The notes under the pieces: generated by a model
The model's database searches: none
What the model saw: only the letters and a program-made list of their open reading frames with translations
What the model was told of the DNA's origin: nothing
Made by a program: the position numbers and the translations under genes
Shown here: positions 10,096 to 18,792 of the stretch, in pieces
Layout: every line of letters begins with the position of its first letter
How positions within the stretch are numbered: position 1 is the stretch's first letter
Source of the DNA: Arenicella sp.
Lineage (GTDB): Bacteria > Pseudomonadota > Gammaproteobacteria > Arenicellales > Arenicellaceae
Direction: 5' to 3'
Length of the DNA stretch: 35,831 nucleotides
Assembly: GCA_023301745.1 (NCBI GenBank)
Contig: JALZVW010000120.1
Span: forward strand, 1-35,831

Positions 10096-11298
10096 ATGCG
10101 AGAGTCATGGAGATGGTTTGGGCCAAACGACCCGGTCACGCTAGAAGAAATTCGCCAAACAGGAGCGACTGATATAGTCAGCGCCTTGCACACGGTGCCA
10201 ACCGGTGACATCTGGAGCATAGACGCAATTGCCGATTATAAGGCGATAATAGAAACCACTGATGAGTCCATGTCTCCATTAACATGGTCTGTAGTTGAAA
10301 GCATTCCAGTGCATGAAGACATCAAATTGGCTAAGCCAGGGCATCAAAAATATGTTGATGCTTGGATTAAATCCTTAGAAAATTTGGCGGCGAACGGTAT
10401 TAAGACCATCTGCTATAACTTCATGCCAGTGATTGACTGGACTCGTACTGATCTAAAATACAAACTACCAAGCGGTGCTTATGCCTTGCGCTTTGACCAA
10501 AAAAGATTCACTGCGTTTGATCTATTTATTTTACAAAGAGACAATGCTCAGGCTGACTATTCACGCGAAGAGGTAAGCGAGGCAGAACAAACATATGCCG
10601 CAATGTCAGAACAAGAAATTGCTCAGCTGACGAAAAACATCATTGCAGGTTTGCCGGGAAAAATGACCTCGGCCTATCACCTAGACGATTTTCGTGAGGC
10701 ACTAGCCGCTTACAAAGACATAGATCATGCAACGCTCAGAGCGAATCTCTACTCGTTTTTAGAGCAGGTATTACCCCGCGCTGAGCAACTGGGTGTGAAA
10801 TTGGCCATTCACCCTGATGATCCACCTTGGGATCTATTTGGTTTACCCCGGGTTATCTGCACCGCTGACAATTTGGAGACTTTATTTGAACACCTACCGA
10901 GCCCTTCTAACGGAATAACGCTCTGCGTAGGCACATACGGCAGCAGGCCAGACAATGATTTGCCCGCCATGGCGAAACAGTTTGGTAAGCGAATTCATTT
11001 TGCGCACCTACGAGGGGTTAGCCGCGACCAAGACGAACAACGCTCGTTCTATGAAGCGAACCACCTCGATAGCGACATTGATATGGTCATGGTGATCCGC
11101 CGACTGTTAGAAGAGGAACAGCACCGCCGCCAAGCGGCTAGTGACGGCGATAATGATATTTTCATTCGCCCAGACCATGGTCATCAAATGATGGGCGACA
11201 TTAATAAAAAGATTAACCCGGGTTATTCAGGTATTGGCCGCTTAAAAGGTTTGGCCGAAATACGTGGCGTCGTCAAAGCACTTTCAGCAAGCCTCTAA
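10096..11298 (+). CDS. uxuA: mannonate dehydratase
   Basis: 'MRESWRWFGPNDPVTLEEIRQTGATDIVSALHTVPTGDIW', 'YNFMPVIDWTRTDL', 'LAIHPDDPPWDLFGLPR' are UxuA hallmarks. Confidence 0.95.
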   Translation: MRESWRWFGPNDPVTLEEIRQTGATDIVSALHTVPTGDIWSIDAIADYKAIIETTDESMSPLTWSVVESIPVHEDIKLAKPGHQKYVDAWIKSLENLAANGIKTICYNFMPVIDWTRTDLKYKLPSGAYALRFDQKRFTAFDLFILQRDNAQADYSREEVSEAEQTYAAMSEQEIAQLTKNIIAGLPGKMTSAYHLDDFREALAAYKDIDHATLRANLYSFLEQVLPRAEQLGVKLAIHPDDPPWDLFGLPRVICTADNLETLFEHLPSPSNGITLCVGTYGSRPDNDLPAMAKQFGKRIHFAHLRGVSRDQDEQRSFYEANHLDSDIDMVMVIRRLLEEEQHRRQAASDGDNDIFIRPDHGHQMMGDINKKINPGYSGIGRLKGLAEIRGVVKALSASL

Positions 11299-11337
11299 AA
11301 GCATCATTGTTAGTAATAAGGGCTAAGATTATGTTTA

Positions 11338-11982
11338 CTAACAATGATTCAGCACTTCTGAAAAATACTTTATTTTTTTAACACCATTTATCTTTGTGTG
11401 AATTTCTTGGGGGTCATATAAAACCGCCTTCATGCCGGCTGTTAGAGCGGCCTCGACCCCAACCAAACTGTCTTCTACAACCAGGCATTCAGTGGGCGTC
11501 ACGCTCATTTTTTTAGCCGCGTAAAGAAATAATTCTGGCTCGGGTTTCCAAGCATTCACCTCATACGCACTAAAGACATTACCGCCAAAATAATCAGCTA
11601 ATCCTGTAACTGATAATGCCAACTTGATTTTTTTTAGCGGCCCGTTTGATGCCACACAAACGGCTAAGTCAATACGCGCCAACGTCTCGACTACGCCACT
11701 ACAGGCAACAAGTTGATCAACAAAAAGAGCGTCCACGGCTAGGCGATAGTCTTTTGTAAATTCATCATCTAAGGTCACTGAATACTCCTCTTCGAGTACG
11801 TTAAGTACATTGCGAAATTTAATTCCGCGAAAACGCTGGAGCAAAATCTCGGGCCCTAAATAGATGCCTAATGCCACCAACTTTTCAGACAGCGCTCGAT
11901 TAAATAAATGTTCGCTATCGACCAAGGTGCCGTCACAGTCAAAAATTATACATTTAATCATTATCGTTTCGGCATTGATCAA
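11338..11982 (-). CDS. HAD family hydrolase (beta-phosphoglucomutase-like)
   Basis: 'CIIFDCDGTLVDSEHLFNRAL', 'VASNGPLKKIKLAL', 'WKPEPELFLYAAKKM...CLVVEDSLVGVEAALTAGM' HAD motifs. Confidence 0.9.
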   Translation of the reverse strand: MINAETIMIKCIIFDCDGTLVDSEHLFNRALSEKLVALGIYLGPEILLQRFRGIKFRNVLNVLEEEYSVTLDDEFTKDYRLAVDALFVDQLVACSGVVETLARIDLAVCVASNGPLKKIKLALSVTGLADYFGGNVFSAYEVNAWKPEPELFLYAAKKMSVTPTECLVVEDSLVGVEAALTAGMKAVLYDPQEIHTKINGVKKIKYFSEVLNHC

Positions 11983-12048
11983 TTACGAGCGTCAATACGA
12001 GTCGCGGCCTACCCCGCATATAATTAGAATTGATTAACTTGCCAATGA

Positions 12049-12972
12049 TCACGTTTCAGCGAAGAGTACCGGTTGGGATAACTCCAATACTTTTTTTCTA
12101 GAATCGTCATCAATCAACGACTCGTGTTGGTAACCGTTTAAGACCTCATTGATCTTTTTTAAGGGTGGTATCAAAAGCTCTTTATCTTTGGCTTTCATAT
12201 CGTATTTATTGATTGATCTAAGTAGCGCTATCGACGCGCTATTGAGACTTATATTTTGTTTTGGTGTCGGGTTGTCATGAGGTGTTGCCAGATCTAATCT
12301 CTGAATAAGTTCTTGCACCACATCACCTTGGTACTTAAAGGCGAAAACACTGTTGTCACCAAACAGTGTTTGGCATTCTGAAACAAAGTCTTGATAATTC
12401 AAGTGTCTCGAAAACCAGTCAATTTCTAACATTTGCGCAAACGACAAGTCTTTTCCATAGCACAGATTATTTTTGATTTGAGGGTTGCGAATGCATTGCT
12501 TGTAATAGCTTTCAATAAACGCTAACGGCTCACGAAACCATACCCAAACTTGCACATCAAAGAGTTCCCCTAGTTGACTTAAAATACGTTTTGACTCACC
12601 AGGAAAATCCCACCAATAATTATAAATGCCCTCGGACGAAAGGATCACAGTATGAGTATCTTTTTTAATTTGCGAGATTATGTTTTCGAAATTTTCAAGA
12701 AAGTGGCGCGTATGTGTCGTGACTAAATTCTTTTCGAACCATTGATGTTTTGGTGCTGAAGGGTGTCGCAATTTTTCTAGGCTATGCGGATAAAGAATTC
12801 CTTTGCCTCTAAGCTTACGTTGTTTCTTATCAAGGTAGGTTTGCAAACTCGTTGTGCCGGTTTTTGGTGTACCCACATGAAGAATTAATTTGAGCTTCTG
12901 CCCATTTAATTGTTCAAGCGATGCAAGCAACATCGCGAGCTCGGCAGAAAAATGACTGTCTATTTTCTCCAT
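12049..12972 (-). CDS. sulfotransferase-like protein
   Basis: 'LKLILHVGTPKTGTTSLQTYLDKKQRKL' is a PAPS 5'-phosphosulfate-loop motif; 'VWVWFREPLAFIESYYKQ' is 3'-phosphate-site-like. Confidence 0.82.
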   Translation of the reverse strand: MEKIDSHFSAELAMLLASLEQLNGQKLKLILHVGTPKTGTTSLQTYLDKKQRKLRGKGILYPHSLEKLRHPSAPKHQWFEKNLVTTHTRHFLENFENIISQIKKDTHTVILSSEGIYNYWWDFPGESKRILSQLGELFDVQVWVWFREPLAFIESYYKQCIRNPQIKNNLCYGKDLSFAQMLEIDWFSRHLNYQDFVSECQTLFGDNSVFAFKYQGDVVQELIQRLDLATPHDNPTPKQNISLNSASIALLRSINKYDMKAKDKELLIPPLKKINEVLNGYQHESLIDDDSRKKVLELSQPVLFAET

Positions 12973-13126
12973 TTAAGCAGATGAAAAACCTATAATGATG
13001 TAATTGAATATAGACGTGACTCTATTATATTCATTGAACAATTACTAATCTATGAAGAACTATTCTCAGGCCCGCAAAGATGAGCATTTACAATATGCTC
13101 ATATGATATCTATACGCTAACAAATA

Positions 13127-13435
13127 ATGACTTTAGAAAGAAAATTGAAAACTATGCGCTTCTGGTTACGTCTGGGCATAGCCAATCATTGTATCGCCAT
13201 CATGGTGGTAGCGTTCGGATGTGTGTACTCGGGGTTCACCTGCGAAGGTGACTCCATGAAAAGTATACTCTCGGCCTATGCGTTCACCTTATTTACACCG
13301 CAATTAGCCTTGGAAGTAATTATATTAATGGCATTACTTTTGGTCACTCAATCGATGCGCGAGTTCCGAGAAAACTGGCCGCTCTTAATACTGTTCGTTG
13401 CCACACTTTTGTCGCTCGTACCATTGGTGTATTGA
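13127..13435 (+). CDS. small membrane protein, hypothetical
   Basis: 102 aa, three hydrophobic segments; no family recognised. Confidence 0.5.
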   Translation: MTLERKLKTMRFWLRLGIANHCIAIMVVAFGCVYSGFTCEGDSMKSILSAYAFTLFTPQLALEVIILMALLLVTQSMREFRENWPLLILFVATLLSLVPLVY

Positions 13436-13562
13436 ACATAGCACGACGAGCCAAAGAGCCATAAAGTCTAAGCATGTAATGGTCTTGAGCTTAGGCCTCA
13501 ATTCTGATGATCATATTATTGTTACGCAAAGCGCATTGTCGTTGATTGCGCTGTTGATTGCT

Positions 13563-13919
13563 CTACAGCGGCGTTCGCTTTGCTCGTTGGCGCTGATACC
13601 ATAACAACCAAAGTTGATAAGCAAGCTCTGAAAGCCAACGTACAACAGGCCATAGCAAGACCTTAGCGACGCTTCGCCACCGAGTATGTTGCCAAGCAGC
13701 GACATTCGCCTCTAAACCAAGCAGTAAGGTTCCATCTGCTTTCAATAAATGTAATTGCGAAAATAATGCGTGTTTATCAGCTGGCACGTGAGTCGCGACA
13801 TTAATGTCGACACAAACAAGGGCGTCGTCAGATTGCGCCTCTAGCCGTGTAACTTCGGCATTACAAATAGGGCATTGGCCATCATAAAATAGGGTGTCTT
13901 TTTGTTTACGGTCAATCAC
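13563..13919 (-). CDS. DCC family thiol-disulfide oxidoreductase-like protein (DUF393)
   Basis: 'DTLFYDGQCPICNAEVTRLE' DxxCPxC signature of the DCC/DUF393 family. Confidence 0.88.
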   Translation of the reverse strand: MIDRKQKDTLFYDGQCPICNAEVTRLEAQSDDALVCVDINVATHVPADKHALFSQLHLLKADGTLLLGLEANVAAWQHTRWRSVAKVLLWPVVRWLSELAYQLWLLWYQRQRAKRTPL

Positions 13920-14053
13920 AAGCGTTTCTTTAATCGTTTACGGCAGTCACTAAATCCTAGCATAAAGAAATTTTCCTTAGCTAATTGCCACATCAATTAG
14001 CCGTCATTCACTCGCGCCGCACAATGATTTCTAGAACCAATCAAACTGCAGGC

Positions 14054-14080
14054 AAAAAAAAGGCCGCTCAAATGAGCGGC
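14054..14080 (-). terminator. minus-strand Rho-independent terminator in element A
   Basis: On the minus strand: GCCGCTC-ATTT-GAGCGGC followed by C and eight T (plus-strand A-run 14054..14061). Confidence 0.6.
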
Positions 14081-14271
14081 ACTTAAAATAACAAAAAGAA
14101 GAGAGAGATATGAAACTAAATACTCATTTATATTTCATGTAAGAAGAATATCCCAACCATTCAAATTAAAATACTTATTTACGGAGTGTTAACTCATCTT
14201 TACGTTTAACTGACAAACACTGTTTGAAAAACAACAAGGTGGTGTGTTTTGTGCCGAAAAATACGGTCATA
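14054..14271. repeat. copy A of a two-copy intergenic element (hairpin + SD-like + short ORF)
   Basis: Aligns with 18766..18979: GGCCGCTCAAAYGAGCGGCACTTAAA, AGAGAGAGATATGAAA-TAAATACTCATTTA-ATTTCATG, TATTTACG-AGTGTTAACTCA, AAAAACAACAA...GTGTG-TTT-T-CCGAA-AAT; ungapped from the ATG (14110) for about 50 codons. Confidence 0.8.
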
Positions 14272-14491
14272 ATTGTGAAAAAATGTCACGCGAATCGATC
14301 GCTGCTCGATGGATGCTGTCGGCTGAAAGTTAAAAACGCCCTAAGCGAGTCATTAGTATGGTTAACAGAGCAATACATGACCAAAAATAGACTCATCTTT
14401 GATCATGTATTACCAGCACGTGTCTATTAATTTCAACGCGCCTCAATTATCATTTAGCGTATAAAAATTAACATTGCTCAGCTCGCTTAAC

Positions 14492-15490
14492 ATGATTAAC
14501 AGAATAAAAACAAAGATTAAAAACAGCTTATTCCCCGAGCAAAAATTTCACTACAATATTGAAAAATTCAGCGAATATAACGACGTCGGATTTGTATCAG
14601 GATGGGCTTTTTTTGACAAAGAACCGATTGCCAGAATCGCTTATCAAACCAAGAATGGGCGTTGGAAATATGTTGAGTTCGAAGTGTCCGAGAGTAAGGA
14701 TGTCGCTCAAGCGTACGATAACCCAGTCGCGAATAAAGCGAGATTCAAGTTAAAAGTATTTGATAGCCTTCCTGAGAAAATTTTGTCTTTAAAGCTTCGA
14801 TTCGAAACGTCGGCATTAATCGGAGCACAAAAACGAGTTTGCGAGCATCTGCATATTCACGGCATCGAACGCGGCCCCTATCGGCAGTATGTACCAAACT
14901 TCTTTAAGGATTTTGTTGAAGGAAAAGGCGTGAAAACAGCTCTAGAAGTTGGCTCTCGGGCACGTTCGGGAGTCAATAACAGAGATACTTACTTACCCGA
15001 AGATATAGAGTTCACCGGTGTCGATGTGCTTGAAGGTGAAGGCGTTGACGTTGTATGCGATGCGCACGAATTATCTAAGCACGTAAGCCACGATCACTAC
15101 GAGTTAGTTTATTCATTAAATGTATTTGAACATTTATTGATGCCATGGAAAGTGGTACTAGAGCTCAATAAAGTAATGAAGAAAGGCGGCGTGGTAATGA
15201 TTTTTACTCACCACGCATTTCCGCTGCATGATCTTCCGTGGGATTATTACCGCTTTTCAGACAACGCTTGGTACTCTTTATTTAACAAAGCAACTGGGTT
15301 TGAAATTATTAAAACTGATTTGATTGACCAAGTTTCAATTGTGCCTAAGTGTATTTACGAAGGTAGTGTCGGAGTAAAAGATGGCGGCGCTTATATTCAC
15401 TCGGCTGTGATTGCACGTAAAATTTCAGACACGACCTTAGAGTGGCCGGTAGATTCAAAAGAAATCATTGAAACAGAATATCCTGAGTGA
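14492..15490 (+). CDS. class I SAM-dependent methyltransferase with N-terminal beta-rich domain
   Basis: ORF 14474..15490, ATG at 14492 preferred over TTG; 'KTALEVGSRARSG', 'FTGVDVLEGEGVDVVCDAHEL', 'YELVYSLNVFEHLLMPWKVVLELNKVMKKGGVVMIFTHHAFPLHDLPWDYYRF'. Confidence 0.82.
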   Translation: MINRIKTKIKNSLFPEQKFHYNIEKFSEYNDVGFVSGWAFFDKEPIARIAYQTKNGRWKYVEFEVSESKDVAQAYDNPVANKARFKLKVFDSLPEKILSLKLRFETSALIGAQKRVCEHLHIHGIERGPYRQYVPNFFKDFVEGKGVKTALEVGSRARSGVNNRDTYLPEDIEFTGVDVLEGEGVDVVCDAHELSKHVSHDHYELVYSLNVFEHLLMPWKVVLELNKVMKKGGVVMIFTHHAFPLHDLPWDYYRFSDNAWYSLFNKATGFEIIKTDLIDQVSIVPKCIYEGSVGVKDGGAYIHSAVIARKISDTTLEWPVDSKEIIETEYPE

Positions 15491-15547
15491 TTTAGAGGCC
15501 CCCGGCAATCAAAGCCGCCTATGCCCGCCACTGAGTGTTAAGAGCGG

Positions 15548-15643
15548 TTATTCTGACTGCTCGTTATTCTTACTACTCGTTATTCTTACTACTCGTTATT
15601 CTTACTACTCGTTATTCTTACTACTCGCTATTCTTGCTACTCA
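15548..15643. repeat. 16-bp tandem repeat (VNTR-like), 6 copies
   Basis: Unit TTATTCTTACTACTCG; four exact copies (15564..15627) flanked by one diverged copy each side. Confidence 0.95.
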
Positions 15644-15855
15644 TAGTCACGCTTAACATTCTTGTTTATATACAAATTTAGTCCACGCCCACCAATGGCA
15701 AGCTTTTTAAGATGTTCAACATGATACTCCCCGGCAGACAAATAACTGTATACGTATGACGCTGCATCACGATTGAACCAAACCTTGATGTACGAAGCGC
15801 CAATTTCATAAGATGAAACACCAGAGTTATTATTTAGATCAGCATAGCGATGCAT
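15637..15855 (-). CDS. KTSC-domain-like small protein
   Basis: 72 aa; 'SSYEIGASYIKVWFNRDAASYVYSYLSAGEYHVEHLKKLAIGGRGLNLYINKNVKRDYE' resembles the KTSC fold consensus. Confidence 0.65.
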   Translation of the reverse strand: MHRYADLNNNSGVSSYEIGASYIKVWFNRDAASYVYSYLSAGEYHVEHLKKLAIGGRGLNLYINKNVKRDYE

Positions 15856-16055
15856 GTTTATTACCTGTGTTACGACGCCTCAAGAATAACGCCTTAGATA
15901 GCCTATGCCTTCTCGACACGATTAATATGTCCAAATTGAATTCTTCAAAAAAAACGCCTCGCAACAAATAGAGATAAGGCAATCTTAGAAACGATTCTAT
16001 ATACAAAAAACTTTGTGCGTTAACGTTTTAACCGAGTCATCAAATTCATGACATT

Positions 16056-16853
16056 TTAGGGGTTATTACTAACCAACTCCAAACTAATCGAACCAATGCC
16101 CTCAAATGCAACGTCGCATGGAACACCAATGGCGGCTTGATGTACGCCAGTAATTGCGCCACTTGAAACATAGGTCCCGGCATCGATAGTGTGGCCTCGC
16201 TTAGCAAGATGCTCTATCAAATAGCTTAGCGCACCTAATGGGCCGCCTAAACCTGGTTTCGCCTTCCCGCTGCCGACAGTTTCATTTGCTACTTTAACTG
16301 ACACGCCAATACTGGATAAATCAAGTTCACGCCAATTGGTGATTTCAGGCCCAACGATAACGCCGGCATTGTTACCAAAATCGCTAATTGGTGAGAACGT
16401 GCCATACGAGTGTGTGTGTTTCATTGGGCTGCTGGCAATTTCTATTCCGATAAACACTTTTGCAATCGCTTTTTGTGCATCTTCAAGAGTTAAATTACTG
16501 GTAGGTAGTGTGGACACATCGGCTAACTCAATAACAAATTCGGCTTCAATCGCTGCGAAGCCTTTAGCAAAAACCGGTGCTAGGACATGATCCTCACCGG
16601 TGCTAAATTGCAGACCCTTTTCAAATACTGGGCCACTTTGACGCTGGGCTTTGAACTGCTCATGTAATTCGGTTTTTAGGCCGGCTACTTTCCACCCAAC
16701 TAACTTATCGTTCCAACCTGCAATGCATAGGTCCTGCACGTGATAAGCATCTTCGGGCGTTTCGGGGAGCACCCCAGGAAACGTATCTAATTGCGAACAT
16801 GACTGTCTAGCAGCGATAAGGTTTTCAGATAAACTAAGGTAGGGTGATGGCAT
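16056..16853 (-). CDS. 2-keto-4-pentenoate hydratase / fumarylacetoacetase-like family protein
   Basis: 265 aa; 'VGWKVAGLK', 'AAIEAEFVIELA', 'VFIGIEIASSPM', 'DFGNNAGVIVGPEI', 'GGPLGALSYLIEHLAKRGHTIDAGTYVSSGAITG'. Confidence 0.88.
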   Translation of the reverse strand: MPSPYLSLSENLIAARQSCSQLDTFPGVLPETPEDAYHVQDLCIAGWNDKLVGWKVAGLKTELHEQFKAQRQSGPVFEKGLQFSTGEDHVLAPVFAKGFAAIEAEFVIELADVSTLPTSNLTLEDAQKAIAKVFIGIEIASSPMKHTHSYGTFSPISDFGNNAGVIVGPEITNWRELDLSSIGVSVKVANETVGSGKAKPGLGGPLGALSYLIEHLAKRGHTIDAGTYVSSGAITGVHQAAIGVPCDVAFEGIGSISLELVSNNP

Positions 16854-17138
16854 GAATTAGCTCTTTAATTCCTTAAAGGTTTAAATAGGCCTTTAAAAGG
16901 TTGGTTTTTGACTTATGAAATAGTTTCGTTGCTCTCAAACTTGAGCATGTTCGAAGTCTATGGTTTTAGCACTTTATACGACAAAAAAATACAATGCTGC
17001 AATTATCTTACCGCGATTCATTCAAATTGAATTAGTCATATTATTAACCAGTATGACTTAGTATAGATTCATTCTATGTTCTATTACAGATAAACATTAT
17101 GCGCCACCAGTAAGACCACCCACTGTGTTTGATACACC

Positions 17139-17501
17139 TTAAAAGCCTTCGCCATAGCCGCCTTGGTTTCACAGACCTGCGCGTTTAAGGTCACCACGGC
17201 TGGTCAAGCCAGCGTTTTGTAAGTACAAGCGCCCTACAGTCAAGCGTCTCTATGTAGATCCAGTGTTCAAGTGGCGCACAAGGACCAAGGTTGGCAGCAC
17301 TACGTGAATCGCTTGGAAGTATTATCACTGGCTGGCGAAGTCCTAGCGACGCGAGAGCTAGCGCACCCTCACGTTAAACAGCAGCTATTTACACGTTCGT
17401 TAGCTAATATTTTGATTACTCAAGAGATAAAAATGGTGATTCTCCGAGTTCATGGCTCTGTCCATGGCTACGGTGGGTTAGAAGTCACGCTGAGGTTATA
17501 G
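17139..17501 (+). pseudogene. remnant of a small secreted conserved protein
   Basis: One frame reads (no start) TLKAFAIAALVSQTCAFKVTTAGQASVL-TAA(17220..17222)-VQAPYSQASLCRSSVQVAHKDQGWQHYVNRLEVLSLAGEVLATRELAHPHVKQQLFTRSL...SVHGYGGLEVTLRL; signal-peptide-like start lacks ATG and an in-frame stop interrupts it. Confidence 0.5.
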
Positions 17502-17607
17502 AAAGACTCTTGACCAAGGGGGCAGGACAAAATCGCAACAAATTTTTCATTATTGAGTTATTGACGCTAGGCAGTTGATTAGTTATAAAATTCAGTTATT
17601 CCCGCCA

Positions 17608-18585
17608 ATGAATAAAATAATGAACAAAAACAACTACATCGTCAGAATGACGCTCCCTCTATTTTTTGTGCTTGTGCCATCTGTGGCATTTCCACAATCA
17701 ATATCATCAGCTATGCCGGCACTAATCGACTTGGTTCTGAGCAATGAACCAGCCAAGGAGTTCAACGTACCTACAGTAACTTATGCCAAACCCGGACAAC
17801 TGAATACAGGCCCGACACAAGAGAGCTTGCTGGTAAATAGCGATAGTGTCCGCGTGCGGGAGAATTGGAGCCATGGCGGTTCAGGCACCCCCGAAGATCC
17901 GTTTATTGTTGAAAACCTGAATATCTCCGGGTCATTGAAAATTGAGGTGCCGAATGTATGGGTACGCAACTTTAGAGCCTCTGCAGATGCTCTATACGTT
18001 GTACAAACCAACTACGATGGTGTGTACAACGTCGTCATAGAAGACGGTGAAATCATAGGCGGGCGTGCCAATACTAGTGCGCCCATCATAGTAAAGGACG
18101 GCGTTACTCTAAGGCGACTCGCAATTCATGAAAGTGGTGGCGATGGTGTCAAAGTTCAAGGCAGCGATTTCACTATGGAGAGCTGCTGGGTATACGACCT
18201 AGGAGCCAAGGTAGACTCTCACGCTGATGGAGTGCAAGGCACAGTCAATTCTGGGCGTTGGAGAAAGCATGTTTATCGTGGTAATTTTTTCGATATGGCC
18301 GTCGATGAGTTAGAAGACCCATACCAGTCCAACGCTACCATTTTTCTGCACGCAAAAAATGACCTTAGCGGCATAGACGGTATTGTCATCGAAAACAACT
18401 GGTTAATTGGAGGTAACTTTTCGCTGCCTATCAACAACAATATGACTGGCATAATCGTGCGAAACAATAAATTTGGGCAAATCGACCAAGAGGTCCGCTT
18501 TGGCTTACTTCAAATCGATAGCGACGATAAAGTTGTCAGTGGCAATACTTTCGAAGACAGTGGGGAGTTGATACCAAACCAATAA
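17608..18585 (+). CDS. secreted right-handed parallel beta-helix protein
   Basis: ORF 17575..18585; ATG 17608 preferred; signal peptide 'MTLPLFFVLVPSVAFPQS'; repeated beta-helix strands 'GVYNVVIEDGEIIGG', 'GVTLRRLAIHESGGDGVKVQGSDFTMESCWVYDLG', 'HADGVQG', 'GIVIENNWLIGG', 'GIIVRNNKFG'. Confidence 0.78.
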   Translation: MNKIMNKNNYIVRMTLPLFFVLVPSVAFPQSISSAMPALIDLVLSNEPAKEFNVPTVTYAKPGQLNTGPTQESLLVNSDSVRVRENWSHGGSGTPEDPFIVENLNISGSLKIEVPNVWVRNFRASADALYVVQTNYDGVYNVVIEDGEIIGGRANTSAPIIVKDGVTLRRLAIHESGGDGVKVQGSDFTMESCWVYDLGAKVDSHADGVQGTVNSGRWRKHVYRGNFFDMAVDELEDPYQSNATIFLHAKNDLSGIDGIVIENNWLIGGNFSLPINNNMTGIIVRNNKFGQIDQEVRFGLLQIDSDDKVVSGNTFEDSGELIPNQ

Positions 18586-18765
18586 AACGAATGTTCTTTA
18601 GCAAATGTTTAGATAAGTTCGGCTGCGTAAGGTTGATCGGGCTTTATTCAGATATTTGCTTGCTCGAAAACCCCAAAGCTAAAATATTCAATACCCAGAT
18701 CGCAAGCGCTTTTTGAAGACTAGTGATTGTTGAGTTGTTTAATCATCACTCCACGAATTTCAAGT

Positions 18766-18792
18766 AAAAGAAAGGCCGCTCAAACGAGCGGC
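18766..18792 (-). terminator. minus-strand Rho-independent terminator-like hairpin in element B
   Basis: On the minus strand: GCCGCTC-GTTT-GAGCGGC followed by CTTTCTTTT. Confidence 0.5.

Noticed and set aside
14061-14112. JUMPstart/ops polysaccharide antitermination element
   Set aside because: No GGCGGTAGC ops core is present in either copy.
14224-14430. 68-aa ORF starting TTG after element A as an ordinary gene
   Set aside because: Its first part is the downstream portion of the repeated element, whose frame is closed by stops upstream and whose copy B ends early; not supported as an independent CDS.
15548-15643. CRISPR-like short repeats
   Set aside because: The 16-bp units are directly abutting with no spacers and no cas genes are near; it is a tandem repeat.
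15468-15656. 62-aa ORF in the track (LLLVILTTRYSYYSLFLLLAILA)
   Set aside because: Translation of the 16-bp tandem repeat; low-complexity artefact overlapping two better genes.
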